Part shown: in pieces, positions 44,194 to 54,189 of the stretch
Layout of the letters: every line of letters begins with the position of its first letter
Position numbering within the stretch: the first letter of the stretch is position 1
Origin: Hydrogenophilales bacterium 28-61-23
GTDB lineage: Bacteria; Pseudomonadota; Gammaproteobacteria; Burkholderiales; Thiobacillaceae
NCBI GenBank assembly: GCA_002281555.1
Contig: NCGJ01000001.1
Coordinates: forward strand, 124,001-188,000
Reading direction: 5' to 3'
DNA length: 64,000 nt
Notes under the pieces: generated by a model
Told to the model about the DNA's origin: nothing
The model's database searches: none
Seen by the model: only the letters and a program-made list of their open reading frames with translations
Made by a program: the position numbers and the translations under genes

Positions 44194-46454
44194 TCGCCCA
44201 GGAGTTGGAAGTCAGCTTGCACATGGCCTTTATGGAGGCCCGGCAAAAACGCCATGAGTTCATCACCGTGGAACATTTGCTCCTTGCCATGCTCGACAAC
44301 CCTTCGGCTGCCGAAGTCTTGCGGGCTTGTGCGGCAAATGTCGATGACTTGCGCAAGAAACTGGCGGAATTCATCGAACGCCATACCCCAAAAGTACCCG
44401 GTGAAGCCGATGTCGACACGCAGCCGACGCTCGGATTTCAACGCGTTATTCAGCGCGCCATATTGCATGTGCAGTCGTCCGGGAAGAAGGAAGTTACCGG
44501 CGCCAATGTGCTGGTTGCGATCTTTGGCGAAAAGGACTCGCATGCCCTGCACTTCCTGACCCAACTGGGCCTCTCCCGCCTGGATGTGGTGAACTTCATT
44601 TCGCACGGCATCGCGAAAACCACCCAGGAAGCGACGCCAAGCGGCCGCGGAGAACCCAGTGGCGAACAACAGGAAAGTGAAGAAAAGACCGCCTCGCCGC
44701 TCGACTCCTTCACCAGCAATCTCAACCTGCAAGCGCAAGCCGGCAAAATCGATCCGCTGATTGGTCGCGATCAAGAACTGGAGCGCGTAATCCAGACCCT
44801 GTGCCGCCGTCGCAAGAACAATCCCTTGCTGGTCGGCGAGGCCGGTGTCGGCAAAACCGCGATCGCCGAGGGCTTGGCGCGGCGTATCGTCGAAGGCAGC
44901 GTGCCGGATGTGCTGGAGGGCGCAACGGTGTTCTCGCTCGACATGGGCGCACTGCTGGCCGGCACCAAGTATCGCGGCGATTTCGAACAGCGCCTGAAAG
45001 CGGTCATCAAGCAGCTGGCGGCTAATCCCAAAGCCATTCTGTTCATCGACGAAATCCATACCGTGATCGGTGCTGGCGCGGCATCCGGCGGCACGCTCGA
45101 CGCCTCCAACCTGCTCAAGCCGGCGCTTTCCTCAGGTCAACTGCGCTGCATCGGCGCCACGACGTATAGCGAATTCAGAGGCATATTCGAGAAGGATCAC
45201 GCCTTATCGCGGCGTTTCCAGAAGGTCGATGTCAACGAACCTTCGGTGGCGGAAACCATCGCCATACTCAAGGGCTTGAAATCCCGCTTCGAGTTGCACC
45301 ACAACGTCAAATACACGCAAGGCGCGCTGTCCACCGCCGCCGAACTGTCCGCCCGCTACATCAATGACCGCCATTTGCCGGACAAGGCGATCGACGTCAT
45401 CGACGAGGCTGGCGCGGCGCAACGCATCCAGCCCAAATCCAAGCAGAAAAAAGTCATCACGCCGAAGGAAATCGAAGATATCGTCGCCAAGATCGCGCGC
45501 GTGCCGGCAAAGACTGTCGCCAACGATGAACGCAATACGTTGAAGAACCTCGACCGCGACCTGCGCAGCGTGGTTTTCGGCCAGGATCGCGCCATCGATG
45601 CGCTGGCTTCCGCGATCAAGATGACGCGTTCCGGCCTCGGCAACCCACAGAAACCGATTGGCTCCTTCCTGTTCTCCGGCCCTACCGGCGTCGGCAAGAC
45701 CGAGGTGGCGCGGCAGTTGGCCTATGTTCTCGGCGTTGAACTGCTCCGCTTCGACATGTCGGAATACATGGAACGCCACGCCGTTTCCCGTCTGATCGGC
45801 GCGCCACCCGGCTATGTCGGCTTCGAACAAGGCGGCCTGCTCACCGAAGCCATCACCAAGAATCCTTATGCGGTGTTGTTGCTGGATGAAATCGAGAAGG
45901 CGCATCCGGACATTTTCAATGTGTTGTTGCAGGTCATGGATCACGGCACGCTGACCGACAACAATGGCCGCAAGGCCGACTTCCGCAACGTGATCATCAT
46001 CATGACCACCAATGCCGGCGCCGATGCGATGAACAAGACCGGCATCGGATTTTCTCTGCCGAAGAAGGCTGGCGATGAAATGGCCGATATCAAACGACTG
46101 TTCACCCCAGAATTCCGCAATCGCCTCGATGCCACCATCTCCTTTACCGCGCTGACCGAGGAAATCATCCTGCGCGTGGTCGACAAGTTCCTGATGCAAC
46201 TGGAGGAGCAGCTCCATGCCAAGAAAGTGGAAGTCCACTTCACCGATGCATTGCGCCAGTGGCTGGGTCGCAAGGGCTTTGACCCGCTGATGGGTGCCCG
46301 CCCGATGGGGCGTCTGATTCAGGACACCATCCGCAAAGCGCTAGCCGATGAATTGTTGTTTGGTCGTCTCAGCGATGGCGGGGAAATTACCGTTGACGTC
46401 GACGACAACGACGAAGTCCGGCTCATCTTCGATGAGGCGCTGCTGCCGGCCTGA
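44190..46454 (+). CDS. clpA: Clp protease ATPase subunit ClpA
   Basis: This 754-residue AAA+ unfoldase feeds proteins to ClpP. The N-terminal double Clp-N repeat (about 1-145) binds ClpS. AAA domain 1 has Walker A GEAGVGKT and Walker B LFIDEIH. AAA domain 2 has GPTGVGKT and LLLDEIE. The D2 region and C-terminal domain match ClpA, with no ClpB-type long middle coiled coil. GGAGG precedes the ATG. It is coupled to clpS, and a strong terminator follows. Confidence 0.97.
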   Translation: MIAQELEVSLHMAFMEARQKRHEFITVEHLLLAMLDNPSAAEVLRACAANVDDLRKKLAEFIERHTPKVPGEADVDTQPTLGFQRVIQRAILHVQSSGKKEVTGANVLVAIFGEKDSHALHFLTQLGLSRLDVVNFISHGIAKTTQEATPSGRGEPSGEQQESEEKTASPLDSFTSNLNLQAQAGKIDPLIGRDQELERVIQTLCRRRKNNPLLVGEAGVGKTAIAEGLARRIVEGSVPDVLEGATVFSLDMGALLAGTKYRGDFEQRLKAVIKQLAANPKAILFIDEIHTVIGAGAASGGTLDASNLLKPALSSGQLRCIGATTYSEFRGIFEKDHALSRRFQKVDVNEPSVAETIAILKGLKSRFELHHNVKYTQGALSTAAELSARYINDRHLPDKAIDVIDEAGAAQRIQPKSKQKKVITPKEIEDIVAKIARVPAKTVANDERNTLKNLDRDLRSVVFGQDRAIDALASAIKMTRSGLGNPQKPIGSFLFSGPTGVGKTEVARQLAYVLGVELLRFDMSEYMERHAVSRLIGAPPGYVGFEQGGLLTEAITKNPYAVLLLDEIEKAHPDIFNVLLQVMDHGTLTDNNGRKADFRNVIIIMTTNAGADAMNKTGIGFSLPKKAGDEMADIKRLFTPEFRNRLDATISFTALTEEIILRVVDKFLMQLEEQLHAKKVEVHFTDALRQWLGRKGFDPLMGARPMGRLIQDTIRKALADELLFGRLSDGGEITVDVDDNDEVRLIFDEALLPA

Positions 46455-46482
46455 GAGACGGGAACCCAACCCGGCCATCGTA

Positions 46483-46516
46483 AAAATGAAAACGCCCCAG
46501 AAATGGGGCGTTTTCA
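46483..46516. terminator. Bidirectional terminator between clpA and lpdA
   Basis: AATGAAAACGCCCCA and its exact reverse complement form a 15-bp stem with a GAAA loop. The A/T-rich base gives a T-run after the GC-rich stem on both strands. It lies 28 bases after clpA and before the convergent lpdA end. Confidence 0.85.
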
Positions 46517-46591
46517 TTGGGGCGTGTTCATGACACGGTCTACGGGCTATTCAACAACAGCGCAACAACAGCGCCATTGCCTGGCGCGCAA

Positions 46592-48346
46592 TCACTTGTG
46601 CTTGGGTGGCAGCAGGTCGGTGATGGTGCCTTCCGCCATTTCGGCGGCGAAGCAGATCGTCTCGGACAGCGTCGGATGGGCATGGATGGTGAGGCCGATG
46701 TCTTCCGCCGTGGCGCCCATTTCAATCGCGAGCACGGCTTCCGCCAACAACTCGCCGGCGTTGATGCCGACAATGCCGGCGCCAATGACGCGGCCGGATT
46801 CCTTGTCCATGATCAGCTTGGTCATGCCTTCGGTGCGGGCGATGGACAGCGCGCGACCGCTGGCAGCCCAGGGGAATACGCCTTTTTCGATGGAAAGCCC
46901 TTGCGCCTTGGCTTCGGTTTCGGTGACGCCGACCCAGGCCACTTCCGGGTCGGTGTAGGCGACCGACGGAATCACCAGGGCCTGGAACTCCACTTTGTGA
47001 CCCGCGATGACTTCCGCCGCGACCTTGCCTTCATGCACGGCTTTGTGCGCCAGCATCGGCTGACCGACGATGTCGCCGATGGCGAAGATGTGCGGCACGT
47101 TGGTGCGCATCTGTTTATCGACGGCGATGTAGCCGCGTTCATCGACCTGCACGCCGGCGGCTTCCGCGCCGATCAACTTGCCGTTGGGACGCCGGCCGAT
47201 GGCGACGAGGACGCGGTCGAACACTTCGTTGCTGATTGTTTCGCCGGCTTTCAGCGTGACATGGATGCCGTCTTTCTTCGCCTCCATGCCGGTTACACCG
47301 GTGTTGAGCAGGACTTTCTCGAAGCGTTTTTCCATGCGCTTGGCAAGCGGTCGGACCAGATCGGCGTCGCAGCCGGGGATCAACTGGCCTCCGAGTTCGA
47401 CCACGCTGACTTTGCTGCCGAGCGCGTCGTACACCGTGCCCATTTCCAGGCCGATGATGCCGCCGCCGATGACCAGCAGGCGTTTCGGCACGTCGGCCAG
47501 CGCCAGCGCGCCGGTACTGTCCATGACACGCGGATCGTCCGGCTGGAACGGCAGTTTGATGACTTGCGAACCGGCCGCGATGATGGCGTTGTCGAAGCCT
47601 ATGGTTTTGACCGAACCGTCCGGGCCGGTGGCTTGCAACTGGTTGGGGCCGGTGAAGCGGGCGACGCCCTGGACAACGGTAACTTTGCGTTGCTTGGCGA
47701 GCTGGCCGAGGCCGCCAGTCAGTTTGGCCACCACGTCTTTGGCTTTCCATTCACGCAGCTTGTCCAGGTCCACCTCGGGCTTGCCAAAGCTGACGCCATG
47801 CGCGGTCATTTCTTCCACTTCGGTGATCAGCTTGGCGGTGTGCAGCAGGGCCTTGGACGGGATGCAACCGACGTTCAGACAGACGCCGCCGAGGTCGGGA
47901 TAACGTTCCACCAGCACGACTTGCAGGCCGAGATCGGCGGCGCGGAAAGCGGCTGTGTAACCGCCCGGGCCGGCGCCGAGGACGACGACCTGGGCGTGCA
48001 GGTCGGCGGTGGACTGGGCTGCGCTGACAGGAGCGGCAACCGGCACGGCGGCGGCCGGCGTCGTGGCCGCTGCTGCCGGAGTTGCAGCCTGGGTGGCGGT
48101 CTCGCCAGCCGCGCTGAGCAGCATGATCGGCGTGCCTTCCGACACCTTGTCGCCCACCTTCACCAGCAGTTTTTCCACCACGCCGGCTTGCGGGCAGGGA
48201 ATATCCATCGCCGATTTATCCGATTCGACGGTGATCAGCGCGGCGTCCTTGGCGAGTGTGTCGCCGACGTTGACCAGGATTTCGATGATGGCGACATCTT
48301 TGAAATCGCCGATGTCGGGGACTTTGATTTCAGTGCTTTGGCTCAT
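46592..48346 (-). CDS. lpdA: Dihydrolipoamide dehydrogenase (E3) with N-terminal lipoyl domain
   Basis: This 584-residue E3 component of pyruvate dehydrogenase reoxidises lipoyl groups with NAD. Residues 1-78 are a lipoyl domain (lysine K44 in VESDKSAMD), joined by an Ala/Pro linker. The flavoprotein has GAGPGG (124-129), the redox pair C156/C161 in GGVCLNVGCIPSK, and the C-terminal active-site HAHPTLSE. The lipoyl-E3 fusion is typical of Neisseria and many betaproteobacteria. The start is ATG 48346. It is the last gene of aceE-aceF-lpdA, separated from aceF by a family A hairpin. Confidence 0.96.
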   Translation of the reverse strand: MSQSTEIKVPDIGDFKDVAIIEILVNVGDTLAKDAALITVESDKSAMDIPCPQAGVVEKLLVKVGDKVSEGTPIMLLSAAGETATQAATPAAAATTPAAAVPVAAPVSAAQSTADLHAQVVVLGAGPGGYTAAFRAADLGLQVVLVERYPDLGGVCLNVGCIPSKALLHTAKLITEVEEMTAHGVSFGKPEVDLDKLREWKAKDVVAKLTGGLGQLAKQRKVTVVQGVARFTGPNQLQATGPDGSVKTIGFDNAIIAAGSQVIKLPFQPDDPRVMDSTGALALADVPKRLLVIGGGIIGLEMGTVYDALGSKVSVVELGGQLIPGCDADLVRPLAKRMEKRFEKVLLNTGVTGMEAKKDGIHVTLKAGETISNEVFDRVLVAIGRRPNGKLIGAEAAGVQVDERGYIAVDKQMRTNVPHIFAIGDIVGQPMLAHKAVHEGKVAAEVIAGHKVEFQALVIPSVAYTDPEVAWVGVTETEAKAQGLSIEKGVFPWAASGRALSIARTEGMTKLIMDKESGRVIGAGIVGINAGELLAEAVLAIEMGATAEDIGLTIHAHPTLSETICFAAEMAEGTITDLLPPKHK

Positions 48347-48365
48347 GGTTCGATCTCGAAGATTC

Positions 48366-48420
48366 TGTAGGGTGCGCCATGCGCACCGATCCACTGCTGG
48401 TGCGCATGGCGCACCCTACA
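48366..48420. repeat. Palindromic repeat, family A, perfect 22-bp arms
   Basis: An arm beginning TGTAGGGTGCGCCATGCGCA (48366-48387) and its exact reverse complement (48399-48420) flank 11 bases. It sits between aceF and lpdA inside the operon and could form a long hairpin in the mRNA. Related copies are at 22571 and, degenerate, at 16045. Confidence 0.8.
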
Positions 48421-48425
48421 AGGGG

Positions 48426-49757
48426 TCACAGCAACAGCCGCCGCACATCCGACAGCATCAGGCGCAGATGGCTGGTGAAGCGCGCGCCGTCAGCGCCGTC
48501 GATGACGCGGTGGTCGTAGGACAGCGACAGCGGCAGCATCAGACGCGGCTCGAAGCTCTTGCTCGCCTTGTTCCATACCGGCTTCATCTCGGCGCGCGAG
48601 AGGCCGATGATGGCGACTTCCGGGCAGTTGATGATCGGCGTGAACGCGGTGCCGCCGATGCCGCCCAGGCTGGAGACGGTAAAGCAGCCGCCCTGCATGG
48701 CGTCGACCTTGAGCTTGCGCTCGCGCGCCAGTTCGGACAGTTCGGCCAGCTCGCGGGCAATGTCCATGACGTCTTTCTTGTTGACGTCGCGGATCACCGG
48801 CACGACCAGACCGTCCGGCGTATCGCAGGCGAAGCCGACATGGAAATACTTCTTCAGCACCAGGTTTTCGCCATCGGCGGCGAGCGAGGCGTTGAAACTC
48901 GGGTAGGTGCGCAGGGCGTTGACCACCGCTTTCATCAGGAAGGCGAGCAGGGTGAGTTTGACGCCGCGCTTGGCGGCCTCGTCCAGCATCGACTTGCGGA
49001 AGTCTTCCAGGTCGGTGATGTCGGCTTCGTCGAACTGGGTGACGTGCGGCGCGCTGACCCAGTTGCGGTGCAGGTTGGCGCCGGACAGCTTCTTGATGCG
49101 GGAAAGCGCCTGGGTTTCGATCTCGCCGAACTTGGTGAAGTCGATGACGGGAGCCGGCGAGAAACCGAGGCCGATGGCTTCGCCGGTGGGCTTGGCCAGT
49201 TCCGCCTTGACCCAGTTCTGCACATCTTCTTTAAGGATGCGTCCGCGCGGGCCGCTGCCTTTGATGCGCGACAGGTCCGCGCCGCCGGGATGTATGCCCA
49301 ACTCGCGCGCGAAACGGCGCACCGAGGGGCTGGCATGGGCCGGTTTGCCGTCGGCGAACTCGGCGTGCGCGGCGACCGGGTCGGGTCGGTGCTTGGGCGG
49401 GATATGGACTTGAACTTCCGGCGCCGGATGGGTCGGCGGCGGCACATTGGCAACGACCGGTGTGGCCGCCGGAGTAAACGAGGTCACGACCGGGGCCGTG
49501 CTGCTGGCCACGGCCTCGCCCGCGGTATCCAGCATCAAGACCAGGGAACCGGCGGAAACCTTGTCGCCGACCTTGATCTTGAGTTCCTTCACGACGCCGC
49601 CAAAGGGCGCCGGGATGTCCATCGCGGCCTTGTCGGATTCCACCGTCATCAACGAGGTATCGGTAGCGATGCTGTCGCCGACATTGACCAGGATTTCAAT
49701 GACTTCGACATCCGCGAAGCTGCCGATATCGGGGACGAAGACTTGTTTGATCGTCAT
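48426..49757 (-). CDS. aceF: Pyruvate dehydrogenase E2, dihydrolipoyl acetyltransferase
   Basis: This 443-residue core of the pyruvate dehydrogenase complex has one lipoyl domain (K43 in VESDKAAMD) and an Ala/Pro-rich linker. A complete peripheral-subunit-binding domain follows (about 142-180, SPSVRRFARELGI ... GSGPRGRILKEDV), then the catalytic domain with active-site SYDHRVIDGADG. It has only one lipoyl domain where E. coli has three; the second lipoyl domain is on lpdA. It starts 12 bases after aceE. Confidence 0.96.
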   Translation of the reverse strand: MTIKQVFVPDIGSFADVEVIEILVNVGDSIATDTSLMTVESDKAAMDIPAPFGGVVKELKIKVGDKVSAGSLVLMLDTAGEAVASSTAPVVTSFTPAATPVVANVPPPTHPAPEVQVHIPPKHRPDPVAAHAEFADGKPAHASPSVRRFARELGIHPGGADLSRIKGSGPRGRILKEDVQNWVKAELAKPTGEAIGLGFSPAPVIDFTKFGEIETQALSRIKKLSGANLHRNWVSAPHVTQFDEADITDLEDFRKSMLDEAAKRGVKLTLLAFLMKAVVNALRTYPSFNASLAADGENLVLKKYFHVGFACDTPDGLVVPVIRDVNKKDVMDIARELAELSELARERKLKVDAMQGGCFTVSSLGGIGGTAFTPIINCPEVAIIGLSRAEMKPVWNKASKSFEPRLMLPLSLSYDHRVIDGADGARFTSHLRLMLSDVRRLLL

Positions 49758-49769
49758 CTTCTGGTTTCC

Positions 49770-52448
49770 TTACACGTTGACCGGGTTGGCCCGGTCGGCG
49801 TCGATGCCATACTTCTTGATCGCCTCGGCGGCCTTGCTGGTGGGCAGCACGCCATCGTCGGCCAGCGCCTTGAGCGCGGCCAGCACGACGTAGTGGCGAT
49901 CCACCTCGAAGAAGCTGCGCAGCGCCTCGCGCGAATCGGAACGGCCGAAGCCGTCGGTGCCCAGGGTCACGAAGCGCCGGTTCACATAGGGCCGGATCTG
50001 GTCCGGGAAGGCGCGCATGTAGTCGGTGGAGGCGATGACCGGGCCTTCCGTGGCGTCCAGGCATTGCTCGACGTAGCTGGTTTTCTGCTTCGCTTCCGGG
50101 TGCAGCAGGTTCCAGCGATGCGTTTCCTGCGCTTCGCGACGCAGTTCGTTGAAGCTGGTCGCGCTCCAGACATCGGCGGCGACGCCCCAGTCGGTTTCCA
50201 GCAGCTCGGCGGCGGCGATGACCTCGCGCAGGATGGTGCCTGAGCCCATCAACTGGACGCGCGGCAAGGATTTCTTCCCTTTGCCCTTCGCCCTTCCCCC
50301 TTCACTCAGTTGATACAAACCCTTGACGATGCCGGCCTCGGCGCCCTTGGGCAGGGCCGGGTGGCTGTAGTTCTCGTTCATCACCGTCAGGTAATAGAAC
50401 ACGTCCTCCTGCTCCTGGAACATGCGGCGCATACCGTCCTGCACGATCACCGCCAATTCGTAATGGAAGGTGGGGTCGTAGGACACGCAGTTCGGGATCA
50501 TCGCCGCCTGCAGATGGCTGTGGCCGTCCTCATGCTGCAGGCCTTCGCCGTTCAGCGTGGTGCGGCCGGCGGTGCCGCCGAGCAGGAAGCCGCGCGCGCG
50601 CGAGTCGCCGGCGGCCCAGGCCAGGTCGCCGATGCGCTGGAAGCCGAACATCGAGTAGTAGATGTAGAACGGCATCATCTGCACGTTGTTGGTGCTGTAC
50701 GACGTGGCGGCGGCGAGCCAGGATGAGAACGCGCCGGCCTCGTTGATGCCCTCTTCCAGAATCTGGCCGCCTTTGTCCTCGCGGTAGTACATGACCTGAT
50801 CGGAATCGACCGGCTCATAAAGCTGGCCGACCGAGGAATAGATGCCGACCGTGCGGAACAGGCCTTCCATGCCGAAAGTACGCGCCTCGTCCGGGATGAT
50901 GGGCACGATGTGGCGGCCCAGGGTCTTGTCGCGCAACAGCGTGGTGAGCAGGCGGACGAAGGCCATGGTGGTGGAGATTTCGCGTTCGCCGGTGGCCTCC
51001 AGCATGGCCTGGAAGACGGACAGCGGCGGCGCTTCCAGCGCCGCCGCCTTGCGCTGGCGGGTGGGGATATAGCCACCCAGCGCGGCGCGGCGCGCGTGCA
51101 GATATTTCATCTCCGGGCTGTCCTCCGCCGGCCGGTAGAACGGCAGGTGCTCCAGATCGGCATCGGCAATCGGGATGTTGAAGCGGTCGCGGAAGGCGCG
51201 TAGATCGTCCATGGCCATCTTCTTCTGCTGGTGGGTCGGGTTCTGCGCTTCGCCCGAGGCGCCCATGCCGTAGCCCTTCACGGTCTTGGCCAGGATCACG
51301 GTGGGCTGGCCGGTGTGCGCCACCGCCGCCGCGTAGGCCGCGTAGACCTTGTGCGGGTCGTGGCCGCCGCGGTTCAGGCGCCAGATGTCCTGGTCGGACA
51401 TGGCGGCGACCATCTCCTTCAGTTCCGGGTATTTGCCGAAGAAGTGCTCGCGCGTGTAGGCGCCGCCCTTGGCCTTGAAGTTCTGGTATTCGCCGTCGAG
51501 GCATTCTTCCATGCGCTGGCGCAGCAGGCCCTTGCTGTCCATGGCCAGGAGCGGATCCCAGTACGAACCCCAGATGACCTTGAGCACATTCCAGCCGGCG
51601 CCGCGAAAGGCGGCTTCCAGTTCCTGGATGATCTTGCCATTGCCGCGCACCGGGCCGTCCAGGCGTTGCAGGTTGCAGTTGATGACGAAGATCAGGTTGT
51701 CGAGTTTCTCGCGCGAGGCCAGCGTGATGGCACCCAGCGTCTCCGGCTCGTCGGTCTCGCCATCGCCCAGGAAGGCCCAGACCTTGCGGCCCGAGGTGTC
51801 GGCGATGCCGCGGTCGTGCAGGTATTTGAGGAAACGCGCCTGATAGATCGCGGTGATCGGGCCCAGGCCCATCGACACGGTCGGGAACTGCCAGAAATCG
51901 GGCATCAGCCACGGGTGCGGATAGGACGGAATGCCCTCCCCGCCGGTTTCCTGGCGGAAGTTGCCGAATTGCTCATCGCTGATGCGGCCTTCGACGAAGG
52001 CGCGGGCGTAGATGCCGGGCGAGGCGTGGCCCTGGAAATAGACCAGATCGCCGCCGTGCTCGGGGGTCTGGGCGCGGAAGAAATGGTTGAAGCCGACGTC
52101 GTACAACGTGGCGGAAGACTGGAAGCTGGCGATATGGCCGCCGACACCGGGCGCCTTCTCGTTGGCGCGCATCACGCAGGCCACCGCGTTCCAGCGGATC
52201 AGCGCCTTGATGCGGCGTTCGATGGCGACATCGCCGGGATGCTTCGCCTGCATGTGGGTCGGGATGGTATTCACATAGCCGGTGGTCGCGTTGTACGGCA
52301 GGTAGGCGCCCGAGCGGCGCGCCTTGTCGATCAGTTTTTCAAGCAGAAAATGGGCGCGCTCGACGCCTTCTTCTTCAATGACCGCGGCGAGGGCATCGAG
52401 CCACTCGCGCGTTTCCTGAGGATCGTGGTCAGGCATGGAATTCGGCAT
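49770..52448 (-). CDS. aceE: Pyruvate dehydrogenase E1 component, homodimeric
   Basis: This 892-residue thiamine-diphosphate enzyme decarboxylates pyruvate and transfers the acetyl group to lipoyl-E2. The thiamine motif begins GDGETDEPE and ends at the NLQRLDGPVRGN region. GHASPGIYARAF and TSYSTNNVQMMPFYIYYSMF are family segments. Near residue 720 an insertion of about eight residues (GGRAKGKGKKS) comes from a repeated AAGGG tract. ATG 52448, with GGAG ten bases upstream, is preferred over the longer frame. It is the first gene of aceE-aceF-lpdA. Confidence 0.96.
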   Translation of the reverse strand: MPNSMPDHDPQETREWLDALAAVIEEEGVERAHFLLEKLIDKARRSGAYLPYNATTGYVNTIPTHMQAKHPGDVAIERRIKALIRWNAVACVMRANEKAPGVGGHIASFQSSATLYDVGFNHFFRAQTPEHGGDLVYFQGHASPGIYARAFVEGRISDEQFGNFRQETGGEGIPSYPHPWLMPDFWQFPTVSMGLGPITAIYQARFLKYLHDRGIADTSGRKVWAFLGDGETDEPETLGAITLASREKLDNLIFVINCNLQRLDGPVRGNGKIIQELEAAFRGAGWNVLKVIWGSYWDPLLAMDSKGLLRQRMEECLDGEYQNFKAKGGAYTREHFFGKYPELKEMVAAMSDQDIWRLNRGGHDPHKVYAAYAAAVAHTGQPTVILAKTVKGYGMGASGEAQNPTHQQKKMAMDDLRAFRDRFNIPIADADLEHLPFYRPAEDSPEMKYLHARRAALGGYIPTRQRKAAALEAPPLSVFQAMLEATGEREISTTMAFVRLLTTLLRDKTLGRHIVPIIPDEARTFGMEGLFRTVGIYSSVGQLYEPVDSDQVMYYREDKGGQILEEGINEAGAFSSWLAAATSYSTNNVQMMPFYIYYSMFGFQRIGDLAWAAGDSRARGFLLGGTAGRTTLNGEGLQHEDGHSHLQAAMIPNCVSYDPTFHYELAVIVQDGMRRMFQEQEDVFYYLTVMNENYSHPALPKGAEAGIVKGLYQLSEGGRAKGKGKKSLPRVQLMGSGTILREVIAAAELLETDWGVAADVWSATSFNELRREAQETHRWNLLHPEAKQKTSYVEQCLDATEGPVIASTDYMRAFPDQIRPYVNRRFVTLGTDGFGRSDSREALRSFFEVDRHYVVLAALKALADDGVLPTSKAAEAIKKYGIDADRANPVNV

Positions 52449-52701
52449 GAAAGGGGTTCTCCGAAAAAGGGGGCGCACGGCCCCGCCCTGCTTTAGGCGC
52501 GGGCTTTTGGTGTTCAGGACCTGTCAGTTATCTGTACTGGTTTTCAGGGACAATCGCCCTCACAACGGGGCGCAGGATTAGTAAATGCTGTGCGGCAACC
52601 AACCCGCAATGTTTCATCAGGCCGCGAATTATCTAGGCTGCGGTATCTCAGGGTCAATTTTCGCGGCTCGCTATCGATGTTCAGAAATCAAAGGAAGACG
52701 C

Positions 52702-54189
52702 ATGAACCCAGTTTCAACACTTATCCCCGAATTGGCCGACCTGGTTCAACACAAGGCGCCGCTGAGCCAGCGCGGCAAGAAAACCCGCCATCTGCTGATG
52801 ATTTTGCCGGCCGGCCTGGATTGGCACGATGCGGCCGAACATGCCGCCGCCGAAGCCGCGCTGAAGCGGCGCAACAAAGGCGACGACAAGAAAGCGGATG
52901 AACTGGCCAAGTCGGCATTGAGCCTGGAACTGCCGGGCGGCTGCCTGTCGGTCTGGCTACGCCTGGATGGCGAAAAATCGCTGTTCGACTGGCATACCCG
53001 TTTACGCCAGGCACTGAAGCCGCTGCTGGACGAGCAAGCGGCTGAAATCGAGATCGCCGTCCATGGCGACGCCGCCTTCCGCGCCCGCGCCGCCGCCGCC
53101 GCCGTCTACGTGGCCTGGCTGAACAGCGCGCAACTGCCGTGCTGGAAAGGCGGCAAGCCACCGGTCGCGCTGAAACGGATTGCGCTGCATGGCGTGGCTG
53201 GCCTGAAGCTGGATCGCGAGCGGGCGCTGGCCGAAGGGCATAGCCTGTGCCGAACCTTGACGGTGCTGCCGCCCAATCTGCTTACCCCGGCGACTTATCG
53301 GGAGCGCATCCGCGATTTGGCCGGGGCAACCGGCTGCAAACTCGATGAATACGACATCAAACGGCTGAAGAAACTGAAAGCCGGCGCTTTTCTGGCCGTG
53401 GCGCGCGGCAGCGGGCATCAAGATGCCGCGATCATGCGACTCTCGTATCGGGGCCAAGCGAAGGCCGGCAAAACAATCGCGCTGGTCGGCAAGGGCATCT
53501 GCTTCGACACCGGCGGCCACAATCTGAAGCCGGCGCGCTACATGAACAACATGCATGACGACATGAACGGCTCGGCGGTGGCGCTGGGCATCCTGCTCGC
53601 GGCGACGCGGCTGAAACTGCCGGTCAATCTGGACGTCTGGCTGGCCATCGCGGAAAACCATCTCTCGCCCGAGGCTTACACGCAGAACGAAGTGGTCACG
53701 GCGCTGAATGGCACCACCATCGAAATCGTCCATACCGACGCCGAAGGCCGCATGGTGCTGGCCGATACGCTGACGCTGGCGGCGCGGGAAAAACCGGCCG
53801 CGATCATCGACTTCGCCACCCTCACCGGCAGCATGGCGGTGGCGTTGGGCGAGCGCATGAGCGGCGTCATCAGCAACCGGGACGACTTCGCCGCGCGCGC
53901 CGTCGCGGCCGGCCAGGCCTGCGGCGACCGGGTGGTGGCTTTCCCGATGCCGGACGACTACGACGAAGCGCTCGATTCGAGCGTCGCCGACGTCAAGCAA
54001 TGCACGCTCGACGGCGAGGCCGACCACATCCTGGCGGCGCGTTTTCTGCAACGCTTCGTCGCCGATACGCCCTGGCTGCATGTCGACCTTTCCGCCAGCC
54101 GCTGCAAGGGCGGCCTGGGCGCGGTGGCATCGGACATCACCGGTTTCGGCGTGGCGCTGGGGCTGAGCATGCTGGAAGCGCGGGACTAA
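52702..54189 (+). CDS. M17-family leucyl aminopeptidase
   Basis: This 495-residue cytoplasmic metallo-aminopeptidase has the conserved C-terminal catalytic domain. VGKGICFDTGGHNLKPA holds the metal lysine and aspartate, NMHDDMNGSA a further metal ligand, and HTDAEGRMVLADTL is the M17 signature (usually NTDAEGR). The N-terminal third is poorly conserved. It resembles the PepB/PepA-like group. AAAGGA precedes ATG 52702, and the upstream in-frame start is less likely. It ends with a four-base overlap on the convergent neighbour. Confidence 0.9.
   Translation: MNPVSTLIPELADLVQHKAPLSQRGKKTRHLLMILPAGLDWHDAAEHAAAEAALKRRNKGDDKKADELAKSALSLELPGGCLSVWLRLDGEKSLFDWHTRLRQALKPLLDEQAAEIEIAVHGDAAFRARAAAAAVYVAWLNSAQLPCWKGGKPPVALKRIALHGVAGLKLDRERALAEGHSLCRTLTVLPPNLLTPATYRERIRDLAGATGCKLDEYDIKRLKKLKAGAFLAVARGSGHQDAAIMRLSYRGQAKAGKTIALVGKGICFDTGGHNLKPARYMNNMHDDMNGSAVALGILLAATRLKLPVNLDVWLAIAENHLSPEAYTQNEVVTALNGTTIEIVHTDAEGRMVLADTLTLAAREKPAAIIDFATLTGSMAVALGERMSGVISNRDDFAARAVAAGQACGDRVVAFPMPDDYDEALDSSVADVKQCTLDGEADHILAARFLQRFVADTPWLHVDLSASRCKGGLGAVASDITGFGVALGLSMLEARD

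Noticed and set aside
46517-50243. Two long plus-strand open frames opposite lpdA and aceF/aceE
   Set aside because: They mirror the pyruvate dehydrogenase genes and contain no recognisable motif or ribosome site.
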